NCBI GenBank assembly: GCA_024114885.1
Contig: CP099426.1
Span: forward strand, 496,001-560,000
Direction of reading: 5' to 3'
Source: Septoria linicola
Lineage: Eukaryota > Ascomycota > Dothideomycetes > Mycosphaerellales > Mycosphaerellaceae
DNA: 64,000 bases
The translations under genes and the position numbers were made by a program. The notes under the pieces were generated by a model. It was given only the letters and a program-made list of their open reading frames with translations. It ran no database searches and had not been told where the DNA came from. Shown here piece by piece: positions 30,407 through 42,200 of the stretch. The first letter of the stretch is position 1; each line of letters opens with the position of its first letter.

Positions 30407-30727
30407 ACGTCTGTGCTACTCTGCGTCTCTCTGGCTGATACCATATTGGTGAACAGGTTGCGTGAAATCGAGCTATGTCATCGAACGTGCCCTGCTTTTG
30501 GTCGCCCTGGCAAGTCGTATACACGATGTTCCTCGCCACAATGCGAAATGCCAGTGCCGTTCATAGACACTGCGGTGCCTGGCTCTGGTATCCTGCTCTG
30601 TTGCTATACATTTCCGCCGCGAGTGAACTTAAGTCGTGGTGGACACCAGCTTCACACACATCCTCTGCTGCCACCCAACGTGATCGTGAAGTAGGCAATG
30701 ACCAAAGCCCGTCAGTCTCGGGTTCAT
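30407..30727. other. Convergent 3' region of DUF202 and RPA32 genes
   Basis: 321 nt between two converging stops; nothing else recognised. Confidence 0.4.
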
Positions 30728-31564
30728 TCACATATCCAGGATCGCCCACGTCAAATCATCCACCGTGGTGTAGATCTTGCCCAGACCCATCAACTCATCT
30801 CCAGCCTTGTTCACTTCCGTCAACTCCAAGCCAGTTGTCTGTGCAATGACCTGCGCGTGCAGACCTTCGTTTGTCTGTGGCGTAGCCCTCAGAGCCTGCA
30901 GGACCTTCCTCGCGGGTACTGATACACCCGCAAGATCACTGGCACCTCCTCCACCACGACCATTCGTGATTGCCTGCTGTCCTCCTTGTCCATTCGTCTG
31001 CGCGCCACCATTTGCTTGCAGCTGATCCACAGGTCCTTTGGCAAAGTGCAGATGCACGACCGTCGCTTCGAGCAGATGATATGCAATCTCGTTGTGATCT
31101 TGAATAGCGCGGATGTACTGTGCTCCGACGTGTCGCTTGTTGTTGAACTGCTTCAGTCTGCCCCATACTCGTGCATAGCCCTGCTCGACAGGCTTATCCT
31201 TCCTCACCGCGCCACCCTCTTCTTCCGCTTGTAGCGTATCCGCGTCCACCCACACTTTAACCTCGATGGTCCCCGTCCCGTCGTCGACTTTGTATGTGAC
31301 GTTTGTGGTTTGTGCGGAAATGTTGCGGACTTGGCCGATGAAGGTGACTTGTGTCGTCTCTGAGTCGTCGATCATGAAGTGATCGGCGTCAGGATGAGGG
31401 TGGTGCGCATCGAGCAGCTGCTTGATTGTGACAGGGCGGAGAGTGTCTTTGCCGTAGGAGCGTTTGGTCGAGGCCGAGTTCTCGTTCTGTGAGCCCGGCA
31501 TGAAGCCACCACCCGAGTTGCCGCCCTGAGCGCCATATGTAGTTGTGCTGTAGCCGTAGTCCAT
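30728..31564 (-). CDS. RFA2: Replication protein A 32 kDa subunit (RPA2)
   Basis: An intronless protein of 278 residues on the minus strand, the usual size. It is the middle subunit of the trimeric single-stranded DNA binding factor used in replication, repair and recombination. The Gly/Ser/Tyr-rich N-terminus (MDYGYSTTTYGAQGGNSGGGF) is the phosphorylation region. The OB fold follows, from LRPVTIKQLLDA through VTFIGQVRNISAQTTNVTY and DGTGTIEVKVWVD to the strand before NEIAYHLLEAT. A Gly/Asn/Gln linker leads to the C-terminal winged helix (VLQALRATPQTNEGLH...LGKIYTTVDDLTW). The start is set at 31564, where the typical MDYGY begins. An upstream in-frame ATG adds 34 residues lacking conservation. 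Confidence 0.94.
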   Translation of the reverse strand: MDYGYSTTTYGAQGGNSGGGFMPGSQNENSASTKRSYGKDTLRPVTIKQLLDAHHPHPDADHFMIDDSETTQVTFIGQVRNISAQTTNVTYKVDDGTGTIEVKVWVDADTLQAEEEGGAVRKDKPVEQGYARVWGRLKQFNNKRHVGAQYIRAIQDHNEIAYHLLEATVVHLHFAKGPVDQLQANGGAQTNGQGGQQAITNGRGGGGASDLAGVSVPARKVLQALRATPQTNEGLHAQVIAQTTGLELTEVNKAGDELMGLGKIYTTVDDLTWAILDM

Positions 31565-31921
31565 TGCGACGGTGTGTGATGAGTGGGAAATGTAGGGAGG
31601 ATGAGAAGATGAATGTTTTGGTGAGGGGTGATTGCCTGGTCGATTTTGGAGAGACGCGCCTGCCACGCGACGCGACGAAGTGGTACGCCACTGCCGGCAT
31701 CCGAGTCAACCTCTTCACCTTTCATCACTACAAACCCGTCCCTAATCACATTCGATATCAGCTCAACGTGAGATCTGCACTATCGTGACCATGAGAGATT
31801 CAGCGTGCGCAGAACGCTCTGCTTTAGAGGTTAATTGTCCGGAAGAGACGAGCTAAGATACGAGGCTTCTGAGCCCTGTCAATTCGTGCCCTTTCTAATC
31901 CGTTAACTAACACAGCGAGGT
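31565..31921. other. Promoter of RPA32 and 3' region of the small membrane protein gene
   Basis: 357 nt between two minus-strand genes; no further feature seen. Confidence 0.4.
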
Positions 31922-32265
31922 TCAGCAATATCCCCGCCATCTTTTGAACAGATACCACAGTCCATCACCACCTGCTTTAGCTGCGCCAAACAGGAGAAAT
32001 CCATGCCACCAAGGTATTTCGTTCAACCTCAAGACCTCCAGATCATGATACCATTCCAAGAAAAGCATGCCTAGCAAGAAGAATGGTGTCCATCCTAGAA
32101 ACCATGCTGCCAGCCACTGCGGAAATGTTTTGAGCGCCGAGGGCGTACGTCTGTCCTTCTGCTCGAGTGCATCAGTCGACTGGCCGTCTAAGTCAGGTTA
32201 GTGCACTATGTCAATGGTTGAGCAAAGTTAGGAGCTGTCGTACTCGACACTGGTCCGTCTTCCAT
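31922..32265 (-). CDS. Small two-helix membrane protein with a 22-nt first exon
   Basis: Too short to appear as a long open frame, this gene is found by splicing. Exon 1 is 32265-32244 (MEDGPVS plus one base). A 56-nt intron with GTACGA donor and CTTAG acceptor follows. Exon 2 is 32187-31922. The product has 95 residues: a hydrophilic N-terminus (NGQSTDALEQKDRRTPS), then FPQWLAAWFLGWTPFFLLGM as a first membrane segment, a polar loop (EWYHDLEVLRLNEIP), and WWHGFLLFGAAKAGGDGLWY as a second. The end is basic (LFKRWRGYC). Trp-rich membrane borders and clean splice sites argue that it is real. I recognise no family, so the cellular membrane and role are unknown. Confidence 0.6.
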
Positions 32266-33279
32266 TGTTTTGCGATATGGCTTCGATGCCGTGTGACAAT
32301 CAAGATGAATACTTTGTCTCCACGCCTGGACGCTGCAGTCTTGCCTATAACACCGGAGACGCTGATGGGATGGGCAAGCATGACTCAGCCACGATCCAAT
32401 CCTTCGCGTCAAAACTGCCTCACTCCTTGACGAGTAACGCACTGGATAGCAATGCGGCACAGCAGAGGAGCATGGCCGACGGATTCCAGACGGTGGTGTG
32501 CTGCTATAGAGTGCAGTTCATCTTCACTTCTTGATAGCCAAGATCAAGCGAGCTAGAAACATGCCGTGGACGTTACCATTCCCCAAGACATTGAGCAAAG
32601 TCTACGTAGCGTCCGATAACATGGTCACAATGGTCACAATTGTGGAACTGTAGGTGTTCGATTGCCCATGTCTCCTCCTTAATTCCGATCTGTTTTTACT
32701 TCGCAGAAGCGTCACTGCTCTGCAACTCACAGTAGTCAGTGTTGTTCTCCTGGTAATGAGCAGTGCTGTAGTCTCTGCTGAAGCTTCGAAATCGATCTTT
32801 GGCGCACAACAAGCTGAATGAAACATGTCGAAGGTGCTTGATGGACCTACACGTGGATATTCAGTGTCAGTGATCGATGCCTGTGGTCTATGTGACCTTG
32901 ATGTCTCGACAACATATCAACGTGGACGGCGGAGGTTGCGGAAGGAGCCGTGTGGGTCCACCCAACTTCTGGGAAAGCGCGACCCTGGCTGTCGACGCGT
33001 GCCTGCCCGTACACATCGAAGTTCGCAGCAACAAACGACAACACCCAACGACCATCTCACAGGCACCCATCGCTCCGTCACTACTCCGAGCCGACTCTTA
33101 TCCATCTTTCAGCGAGGTGCCCGACACGCTCACTTTTCTCACTTCATCGACTTCGAGACATACACATTCCCCGATCACCGGCCCCTAAGTGAGACGACTC
33201 TTTCGCCAAGAACTACAGAGCAAACATCCGGACGACATCCTCCATGCTGTCCAGCACAGTGCAGCGGTAGACTCTGACT
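32266..33279. promoter_or_regulatory. Divergent upstream region of the dynein heavy chain gene
   Basis: 1.0 kb between opposite start codons. It contains a tandem ATGGTCACA repeat (32621-32638) running into a CACAATTGTG palindrome, and a C/A-rich stretch (about 33000-33200) that looks like a leader. Several 60-150-codon frames on both strands overlap each other and show no domain. Confidence 0.4.
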
Positions 33280-36200
33280 ATGGAGGACCCGTTGGTCCAG
33301 GGCGTCAATGGCGTCGCCAACGGCACGCCGACAGCAACTGCTCCGTCTTCCACAGCCTCAGCAGTCGACCCGCAGGCAGTCGTGAGCTACCTGACGAGTG
33401 TGTTGGAAGTGACGCTAGGCGCGACAGAGGAGGAGCTACGAGGGCCAGGCAGTCTTCTGCATGACAACGTGCTCGAAGAGACGCTCTCACGATGTCTACG
33501 ATTCGCCATGGAGGCGCAGATGGCGCTGTACGTGTTGAAGCAGGCCGGAGCAGTGGCGACTGCGGATGGCAAGGAGAACGGCAACTACATTAATGGCGAT
33601 GCGGATCTCCATCGTGATACATATGTGCTCAGTGCAGACGTGAGCTACTCCAACCGAACAGTGGGTTGTGTGGCTTTCCTGAAGAGGCCGAGTGCCATTA
33701 TTCCTGAAGTGCCCATCAGCAAGCAGGTATCGGTGGTGAACCTGAGCTTGGCTGGTTTGGCAGGCGCAGATGGCGCAGGGAGTACAGTTTCACCATACGA
33801 GAGTCTACACTCTTTCGTCCGTGGCGCGCTCACGCCGTTCTTCGAGGCAGCTGCACGTGGATCACAGTCAGCACAAGACAAGCCTAGATCAGACGGAGAG
33901 GCTCGTACTGGCATCTCTGGAGCGAGACGGAAACTAGCAGACCTAGAAATCACACTGCAGAATTTACAACAGAACATCGAGGTGGAGGCCCCACGGCTAC
34001 AAACACATGAGGCTGTTCAAGGGCAGTTGGCTGAAGCTGGAGGAGACTGGCAAGCCGCAGCAGTAGCGATTCCGGATGGACTCGTCACCGACAGTGCACT
34101 TCTCAATCGCCTACAGGCTATGGCCAATGAGTGGATCAAGCAGATTCGAGAGTTTACAAAGATTATGGATGACCGCAATGTGGGCACATCATCGCAAGAG
34201 AAGAATTTCTGGTTGGCCATGGAAACCGCAATAGAAGGCATCGAATCTCAGCTGAACAGTGGAGGCGTACAGCTGTCCATGAAGATATTGGAGAAGGCGA
34301 AGCGGCACGGTATCACAGCAAGTTTCACGTCCGACACACGTCTGAAAGAAACGAAAGAGAAGGTGGTGAAATACAATCAAGTCTTCCACGGCTTCCCCAT
34401 TGAGGAGCTGCTGGCAGCCCCGAATGTTGAGAAACTGCGGGACGCTCTGGATGATGTCTTCTCGCATCTGACCAAGAAACTACGGATATCTCCCTACCCT
34501 ATCAAGCGTGCGCTGCCGCTGGTAGAAGCAATCTCTGCGGATGTCGATGCCCGTGTACATCACCTCTTGCATGGTCGGACGCTCATGCGAATGAGCTTCG
34601 AGGACTTCCGGAAAGCCATTGAGCAGGTACAGACTGTGTGGATGTTTTGGGACGAAAACGTGAAGGAGTTTACAAACGTTGCCCGCGATGTGACGCGTCG
34701 ACGGAACGACAAGTTCATTCCAATCAAGATCAATAAGCGTCACGACAAGACGCAGGATCGAATCAGCTACATCTACAAGTTCCGAGACGACCACGAGCAA
34801 TTGCAAAACACGATCGCGAATGTCCTCGGGCCAGACGATGAAGCTGGCGAGATCACAGATGGCGCCGCTGTCCCCGTCATCGTTGAGGAGATGGGTGATG
34901 TCGATGCCGCAGAAGAAATCATGCAGGCATACGAGGTCGTCAAAGATGTGGATGTGCTCGACATCTCACCGGAAGGCGAGCGGTTGTGGACACAAGCCGA
35001 AGCAGCATATAATGAGCGCACGGCAAGAGTTGAGAACTCTATCATTGCACGCTTGCGAGATCGTCTGGCAGTGGCAAAGACGGCGAACGAGATGTTCCGA
35101 GTCTTTTCCAAGTTCAATGCCCTCTTTGTGCGGCCGAAGATCAAGGGCGCCATCGCAGAGTACCAAGTACAGCTGATGAATAACGTTCGGGAAGACATTG
35201 ACGCCCTGCAACAACGCTTCACGCACCAGTATGGCCAAACAGAGGCGCATGGAATGGCGCAATTACACGATCTGCCACCAATTTCCGGTGCAATCATCCG
35301 CGCGAGGCAAATTGAACGCCAGCTCAATAACTACCTGAGCAAAGTAGAAGATATCCTGGGTTCCAAATGGAAAGAGCATACCGACGGTCAGCGACTCGCG
35401 CAGCTTGGCGATGGCTTTAGGAAGAAGCTCGATGCGAGACCCATTTTCGACGACTGGCTCCGCGACATCGACCGACGACATCTCTCCATATCTGGCCGCC
35501 TATTCACGGTGACACAGAATCGAGCTCGTGGCAGTGTGCTTGAAATCCATGTCAACTTCGACTCACAAGTAGTTGTGCTCTTCAAGGAGGTGCGCAATCT
35601 GCTCTGGCTGAACTTCAACGTCCCACACGCCATCACGAACGTGTCGAAAGAAGCTCGCCGGGTGTACCCATACGCCACGAGCCTGATGGAGAGTCTGAAT
35701 ACTTATAGCCAGACAAACTCCACGATCGAAAGCATGTCTCAAGTCACAGCTCTGATCAGCGGATATCGGAATGATGTTCAGAACTTCATTGCCAAGGGCG
35801 CATCTCTTCGCTGGGACACCTTCGTCCTTGCTTATGATGTCCATGTACCGCGCATTGGCGATGGTAGCCTCGGCACTGGCGACGACAAGCTGCACGTACA
35901 ATTTGTTCGACATCTCGGCAATGCTATTGCCACATTGTCACAGAAAGTCACCACGCTTTTGGCAATCCAGAGCACGGTCGAGCAGGCGCTACGCGAACTG
36001 CAGACATGCTCATTCACGCACGAGGCCTTCAGCACACATCTCGAGACTTTGCAGAGAGCAATCGATCAGCTGAATCTCGAAGCATATTCCAATATTGCCT
36101 ACTGGGTCGAGCAAACGAACGAAAAGGTCGTCGAGCTGTTGCATGCAAGATTGCGGCAGGCACTCAAGGACTGGTCTGATGACTTCGAGCATGGCAATGC

Positions 36201-39200
36201 TGAAGAGCAGACCTCACGAGAGCCTGGTGCACCGAATATCGAGACATTTGCACATGACATTGTCATGCAGAGTCAGCTCATTCAGCTTGAGCCGCCTCTC
36301 GAAGACGCTAAGGCTGGGTGGCTCCATAACCTTCACACGTGGCTGTCAATCGCTTGCAGTCTGCCCAGACTCCAAGCATCACGTTTCGAGACTGCTCTAG
36401 CTGTGCGGTCATCGAACTCGGCTACGACATATTCCGAGCTACCAATAATGTGCATAGATGCTCTGGCCGAGCTATATGAGCGCATTGAAACCAAGTTAAA
36501 TGTTGCTCAGGCCTACGTAGATGAGTGGCTCCAGTTCCAGTCGTTATGGGACCTCCAGATTGTGCAGATCCAGGACGATCTCAAGGACGAGCTCGACTTG
36601 TGGTTACAGCTAATCCTCGAAATCCGTCAAAAACGAGAGACTTTCGATACATCTGGCATGCGCCGCTCGTTTGGCCATCTCGTCATCAATTACGAGCAGG
36701 TGCAGTCAAAGGTCAACGCCAAGTACGACCAGTGGCAGCACGACCTACTGGCTCATTTCTCGGCAATGTTTGCCACACGTCTGGTCGACGTCTACAGTGA
36801 ACTTCAGCGAGCGAGAAAGGATCTCGAAGGACAATCCATGCAAGCTTCTTCCACGTCTCAAGCAGTGTCCTTCATCACCGTGGTCCAGACGTGCAAGCGA
36901 CAGACCAAAATTTGGGAACCTGAAATGGACACATTCAGACAAGGACAACAGACACTCTCGCGCTTACGATTTCAGTACCCCAAAGATTGGCTATATGTTG
37001 AGCAAGTCGACCATGAATGGGCAGCGCTCGTCGAAGTGCTTGAGAAGAAGAGCAAGCAGATTGCTGATCACACCGAGGGTCTGCGTACCAAAATCATCGC
37101 GGAAGACGGTGTTGTCTCGCGACGCATTGCAGAGATGACGGAGAAGTGGCAAGAGCAACGTCCAGAGTCTGGTTCAACACCTCCCGCCGAGGCTGTGGCC
37201 AGTCTCGAAGGCTTCGACAAGGAGCTGACACAGCTGCAAGAGCAACACGAGATGGTAGCGAAGGCGAAGGAGGCACTCGAGCTGCCTGCGAGCCCGGACA
37301 ACATGCTTGCGGACTTGCTGGCGGAAGTACAGGACTACAAATCGGTCTGGGCCAACTTGACAGTGGTTTGGGATCAGCTCAGCGAGCTCAGAGATCAGCC
37401 ATGGAACAGCATTCAGCCCCGAAAACTGAGACAGAGCATTGACAATCTCATCAAGACCACAAAGGAAATGCCAAGCAGGATGCGATCATATGCTGCGTTC
37501 GAGCATCTTCAGCAGCATTTGAGGCAGCTGCTCAAAGTGAACCCGCTTCTCACAGAAATGCGATCTGACGCTGTTCGCGAGAGGCACTGGACCAAGATCT
37601 TCAAGAATCTAGCACCCTCCAAGCGTTACTCACCACTGTCCATGACATTGGGCGACGTATGGGACCTGCAGCTCGGACCCAGTGAAGCAGTCATTCGCGA
37701 TGTTATCACACAAGCGCAAGGTGAGATGGCGCTCGAAGAGTTCGTTCGTGGCGTGCGTGAACAGTGGCAGAACTATTCTCTTGATCTGGTCAACTACCAG
37801 TCCAAATGTCGACTGATTCGTGGCTGGGACGATCTTTTTGCCAAGTGTAGTGACCATCTCAACTCTTTGCAAGCAATGCGGCACTCGCCGTACTACAAAG
37901 AATTCGAAGAGGAAGCTTCGTCTTGGGAGGATAAGTTGAATCGAATTCATGTCCTTTTTGACGTCTGGATCGATGTTCAACGTCAATGGGTCTATCTCGA
38001 GGGCGTCTTTACGGGCAATGCCGACATCAAGCATTTGCTACCAGTAGAGTCTTCCCGCTTCGCCAACATCAACAGCGAGTTCATGAGCGTGTTGAAGAAG
38101 GTCTATCGATCGCCACTTGTGCTGGAAGTGCTCAACATTCCCGATGTGCAGAAGTCGCTCGAGCGGCTGGCGGATCTGCTGAACAAGATTCAGAAAGCTC
38201 TAGGAGAATACCTGGAGAAGGAGCGTGTTGCATTCCCACGCTTTTACTTTGTCGGCGACGAAGATCTGCTTGAGATCATTGGCAACAGCAACGACACAGT
38301 GCGCGTTGCGAAGCACTTGCGAAAGATGTTCGCAGGTATCAATGGTCTCTTGCTCGATGACGAGTCCAACATCCTTGGTCTTCAGTCGAGGGAGGGTGAA
38401 GAAGTCTTGTTCAAGTCACCCATATCTCTTATTCAGACGCCAAAGATCAACGATTGGCTACGTGCTCTGGAGAATGGCATGCGAGAAACGTTGTCCGAGC
38501 TTCTCGTCGAAGCTGTTGCAGAGTACGAGTCACTCGATGACAACGACAATGCTGCCTTTGAGGCTTTCATCGAGAAGTATCCAGCACAGATTGGCGTGCT
38601 GGCAACGCAGGCATATTGGACGGCGCAGGTCGAAGCCGCTCTACAGCAGGGTGGTGCGCCTTTGCAAAAGCTTTTCGAGACTCAGGTCAACAAGCTCAAA
38701 TTCCTCGCGACCATCGTGCTTAAGGAGCTCTCAGCAGTGCATCGCAAAAAGTGCGAGCAGCTGATCACCGAATTCGTCCACCAGCGTGATAAGATAGAAC
38801 AGCTGATCGAGGGCGGAGCTGACTCGCCAGGCCACTACTTGTGGCTCCTACAGATGCGCTATGAGTTTACAGCCAGCGCAGCTCCCCTCGAGCGTATGCA
38901 AGTCCAGGTGGCGAATGCCACGCTTGCCTATGGATTCGAGTATCTTGGTGTACCTGAACGTCTTGTCCGCACGCCACTTACCGATCGCTGTTTCCTCACC
39001 CTTAGTCAGGCTCTTTGCCAGCGTCTTGGTGGTTCGCCATATGGTCCAGCAGGTACTGGTAAGACTGAGTCGGTCAAAGCGCTGGGTGTTCAACTTGGTC
39101 GCTTCACACTCGTCTTCAATTGCGACGACACCTTCGACTTCCAAGCTATGGGTCGTATCTTCCTGGGATTATCGCAAGTCGGTGCCTGGGGCTGTTTCGA

Positions 39201-42200
39201 TGAGTTCAACAGACTGGAAGAGCGCATTTTGTCCGCGGTGTCACAACAGATCCAGAACATTCAAGTCGGCCTCCGCAAGCGTGCTTTAGACGACAATGCT
39301 CAGATCGAGCTCATTGGTCGGCAACTCAAGGTCCATCGCCTGACAGGAATGTTCATCACCATGAACCCTGGCTATGCTGGACGTTCCAACCTACCAGACA
39401 ACTTGAAGAAGCTCTTCCGTAGCGTCGCCATGTCGAAGCCTGACAAGGAGATCATCGCTGAAGTTATGCTGTTCTCGCAAGGTTTCTCGGAAGCCAAGAC
39501 GTTGTCAAGACAGACTGTTCCGTTCTTCGATAAATGCAGTGCTGGCCTTTCTAAGCAACCTCACTACGACTTTGGTCTTCGTGCTCTGAAGAGTGTGCTT
39601 GTGAGCTCTGGTGGCCTCAAGCGTGCACGACTTGCTGGCGCAGGCGAAGACGGTGCTGATGTGGTCGTAGAGCCTCAGATCATTGTGCAGAGCATTCGCG
39701 AGACTATCGCGCCCAAACTTGTTCGTGAAGATGCGCTTCGCATGCAAGAGATCGAAGAGGATGCTTTCCCCGGTGTCAAATACGTGCCTGCCGGTCTTGA
39801 GAAACTGCGAAAGGCTCTTGAGGAAGTCGTCGAGGAGAGAAAACTTGTTGCCACAGACTCCTGGCTCACCAAAGTGCTTCAGCTCTACCAGATACAAAGC
39901 CTGCACCACGGTGTTATGATGGTCGGTAACTCTGGCACTGGTAAGTCTACCGCATGGCAGACTCTGCTAGCTGCCCTGCAGAAAGTAGACGGCATCGAAG
40001 GTGTCTGCCACGTTATCGATCCCAAAGTCATGTCGAAGGAGAGCTTGTACGGCAGCCTCGATAGCACAACTCGAGAATGGACGGATGGTCTATTCACAAG
40101 CATCTTACGCAAGGTGGTCGACAATCTGCGCGGAGAAGATACAAAGCGCCATTGGATTGTATTCGATGGTGATGTCGATCCGGAGTGGGTGGAAAACTTG
40201 AACTCCGTGCTCGACGACAACAAACTCTTGACACTGCCCAACGGTGAGCGTCTGGGCTTACCTTCAAATGTGCGTGTCATGTTCGAAGTCGAAACCTTAC
40301 GGTACGCCACGCTCGCCACGGTCTCTCGCTGTGGTATGGTCTGGTTCAGCGACGACACAGTTGACATTGATGTCATGCTTTCGAGGTACATTGCACAGCT
40401 GCGTACAGCCACGTTCGAAGACCTCGAAGAGGATACCGGGACGCCAGCATCTATCGAGGCTCGACTTTCGGTGCAGAACTTGATGGCTGAGATCCTGCAC
40501 CGGCGTCTGACAGAGAACGACTTTGTGAAGAAGAGCTTGGAGCAATGCGCTAGCATGAAGCATATCATGGAGTTTACATCCATCCGCGCGATTGGCACGC
40601 TTTTCTCGCTGCTCAGAAAGGCCGCCAGATCGGTGCTGGAGTACAACATTCAGCATACAGATTTCCCACTTGGCGACGAGCAGATCGAGGCATACCTGTC
40701 GAAGAGGGTTCTACTCGCTGCAGTCTGGTCATTCACTGGAGACTGCCCACTTCTCGATCGAAAAGCGTTCGGCGACTACCTTGCTGGATTGGCCACGCTT
40801 GACATGCCAGTATTGTCAGAGTCGACATCTCTCATCGACTATGATGTAACTCTGCCCGAAGCGAGCTGGACATCTTGGCAGAACCAGGTGCCGACGATCG
40901 AGGTCAACACGCACTCCGTCACTCAGACTGACCTGGTGATACCCACGCTCGATACAGTCAGGCACGAAGATGTGCTCTACTCGTTCTTGGCCGAGCACAA
41001 GCCGCTGCTGTTGTGTGGACCTCCAGGTTCTGGTAAGACGATGACTCTTTTCAGTGCTTTGCGGAAATTGCCAAACATGGAGGTAGTGGGCCTCAATTTC
41101 TCCAGTGCAACGACCCCGGACTTGCTGGTCAAGACACTAGAGCAGTATTGCGACTATAAGAAGTCGCTTAGCGGTGTCACGATGGCGCCTAGACAGATCG
41201 GTCGCTGGCTGGTGGTTTTCTGTGATGAGATCAATTTGCCTGCTCCCGACAAGTATGGTACTCAGCGTGTGATCTCCTTCCTCAGACAGCTGGTTGAACA
41301 TGGCGGGTTCTGGCGTACGTCAACCAAGAGCTGGGTCAGCCTGGAGCGCATCCAATTCGTGGGTGCTTGCAATCCTCCAACTGATGCTGGCCGTACTCCT
41401 CTCGGACTCCGTTTCTTGCGACACGCGCCGCTCGTCATGGTTGACTATCCGGGCGAGCTATCTCTCAAGCAGATTTACGGCACTTTCAATACCGCCGTGC
41501 TCAAGATCATCCCTACTTTGCGTGGTTACGCAGATGCTCTGACCCAGGCTATGATCCAACTGTACCTGATGTCTCAGAAGCGCTTCACGCCAGAGATCCA
41601 GCCGCACTATGTATACTCTCCTCGTGAGCTAACGAGGTGGGTGAGAGCTGTCTACGAAGCCATTCGACCCTTGGAGACACTATCCCTCGAAGGCCTGGTT
41701 CGCATCTGGGCACATGAAGCCTTGCGCCTGTTCTCCGATCGTCTTATTGCCGATGATGAGAGACAGTGGACGGAAGAGACTGTCAACAGTGTGGCGCTTG
41801 AGCACTTCCCCAATCTGGACGAACAGACCGCACTACAGAGACCAATCTTGTTCTCCAACTGGCTCTCGAAGAACTATGTGCCAGTCGCACGAGACCAGCT
41901 CCGTGATTTCGTCAAAGCTCGTCTGAGGACCTTCTGTGAAGAAGAGCTAGATGTGCCACTGATTCTGTTCAACGATGTGCTGGAGCATGTCCTCCGCATC
42001 GATCGTGTGTTCAGACAGCCGCAAGGACATTTGATCTTGATCGGTGTCAGTGGAAGTGGCAAGACGACTTTATCTCGCTTCGTTGCTTGGATGAATGGCC
42101 TTTCGGTCTTCCAGATCAAGGTTCATGGGAGATACTCTGCTGAAGACTTCGACGAAGATCTTCGTATTGTCCTCAGAAGGTGTGGTACCAAGGGCGAGAG

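Noticed and set aside
32825..33277. 150-codon plus-strand open frame just upstream of dynein
   Set aside because: Overlaps other frames in the leader region and ends three bases before the dynein ATG; no domain. More likely the untranslated leader.
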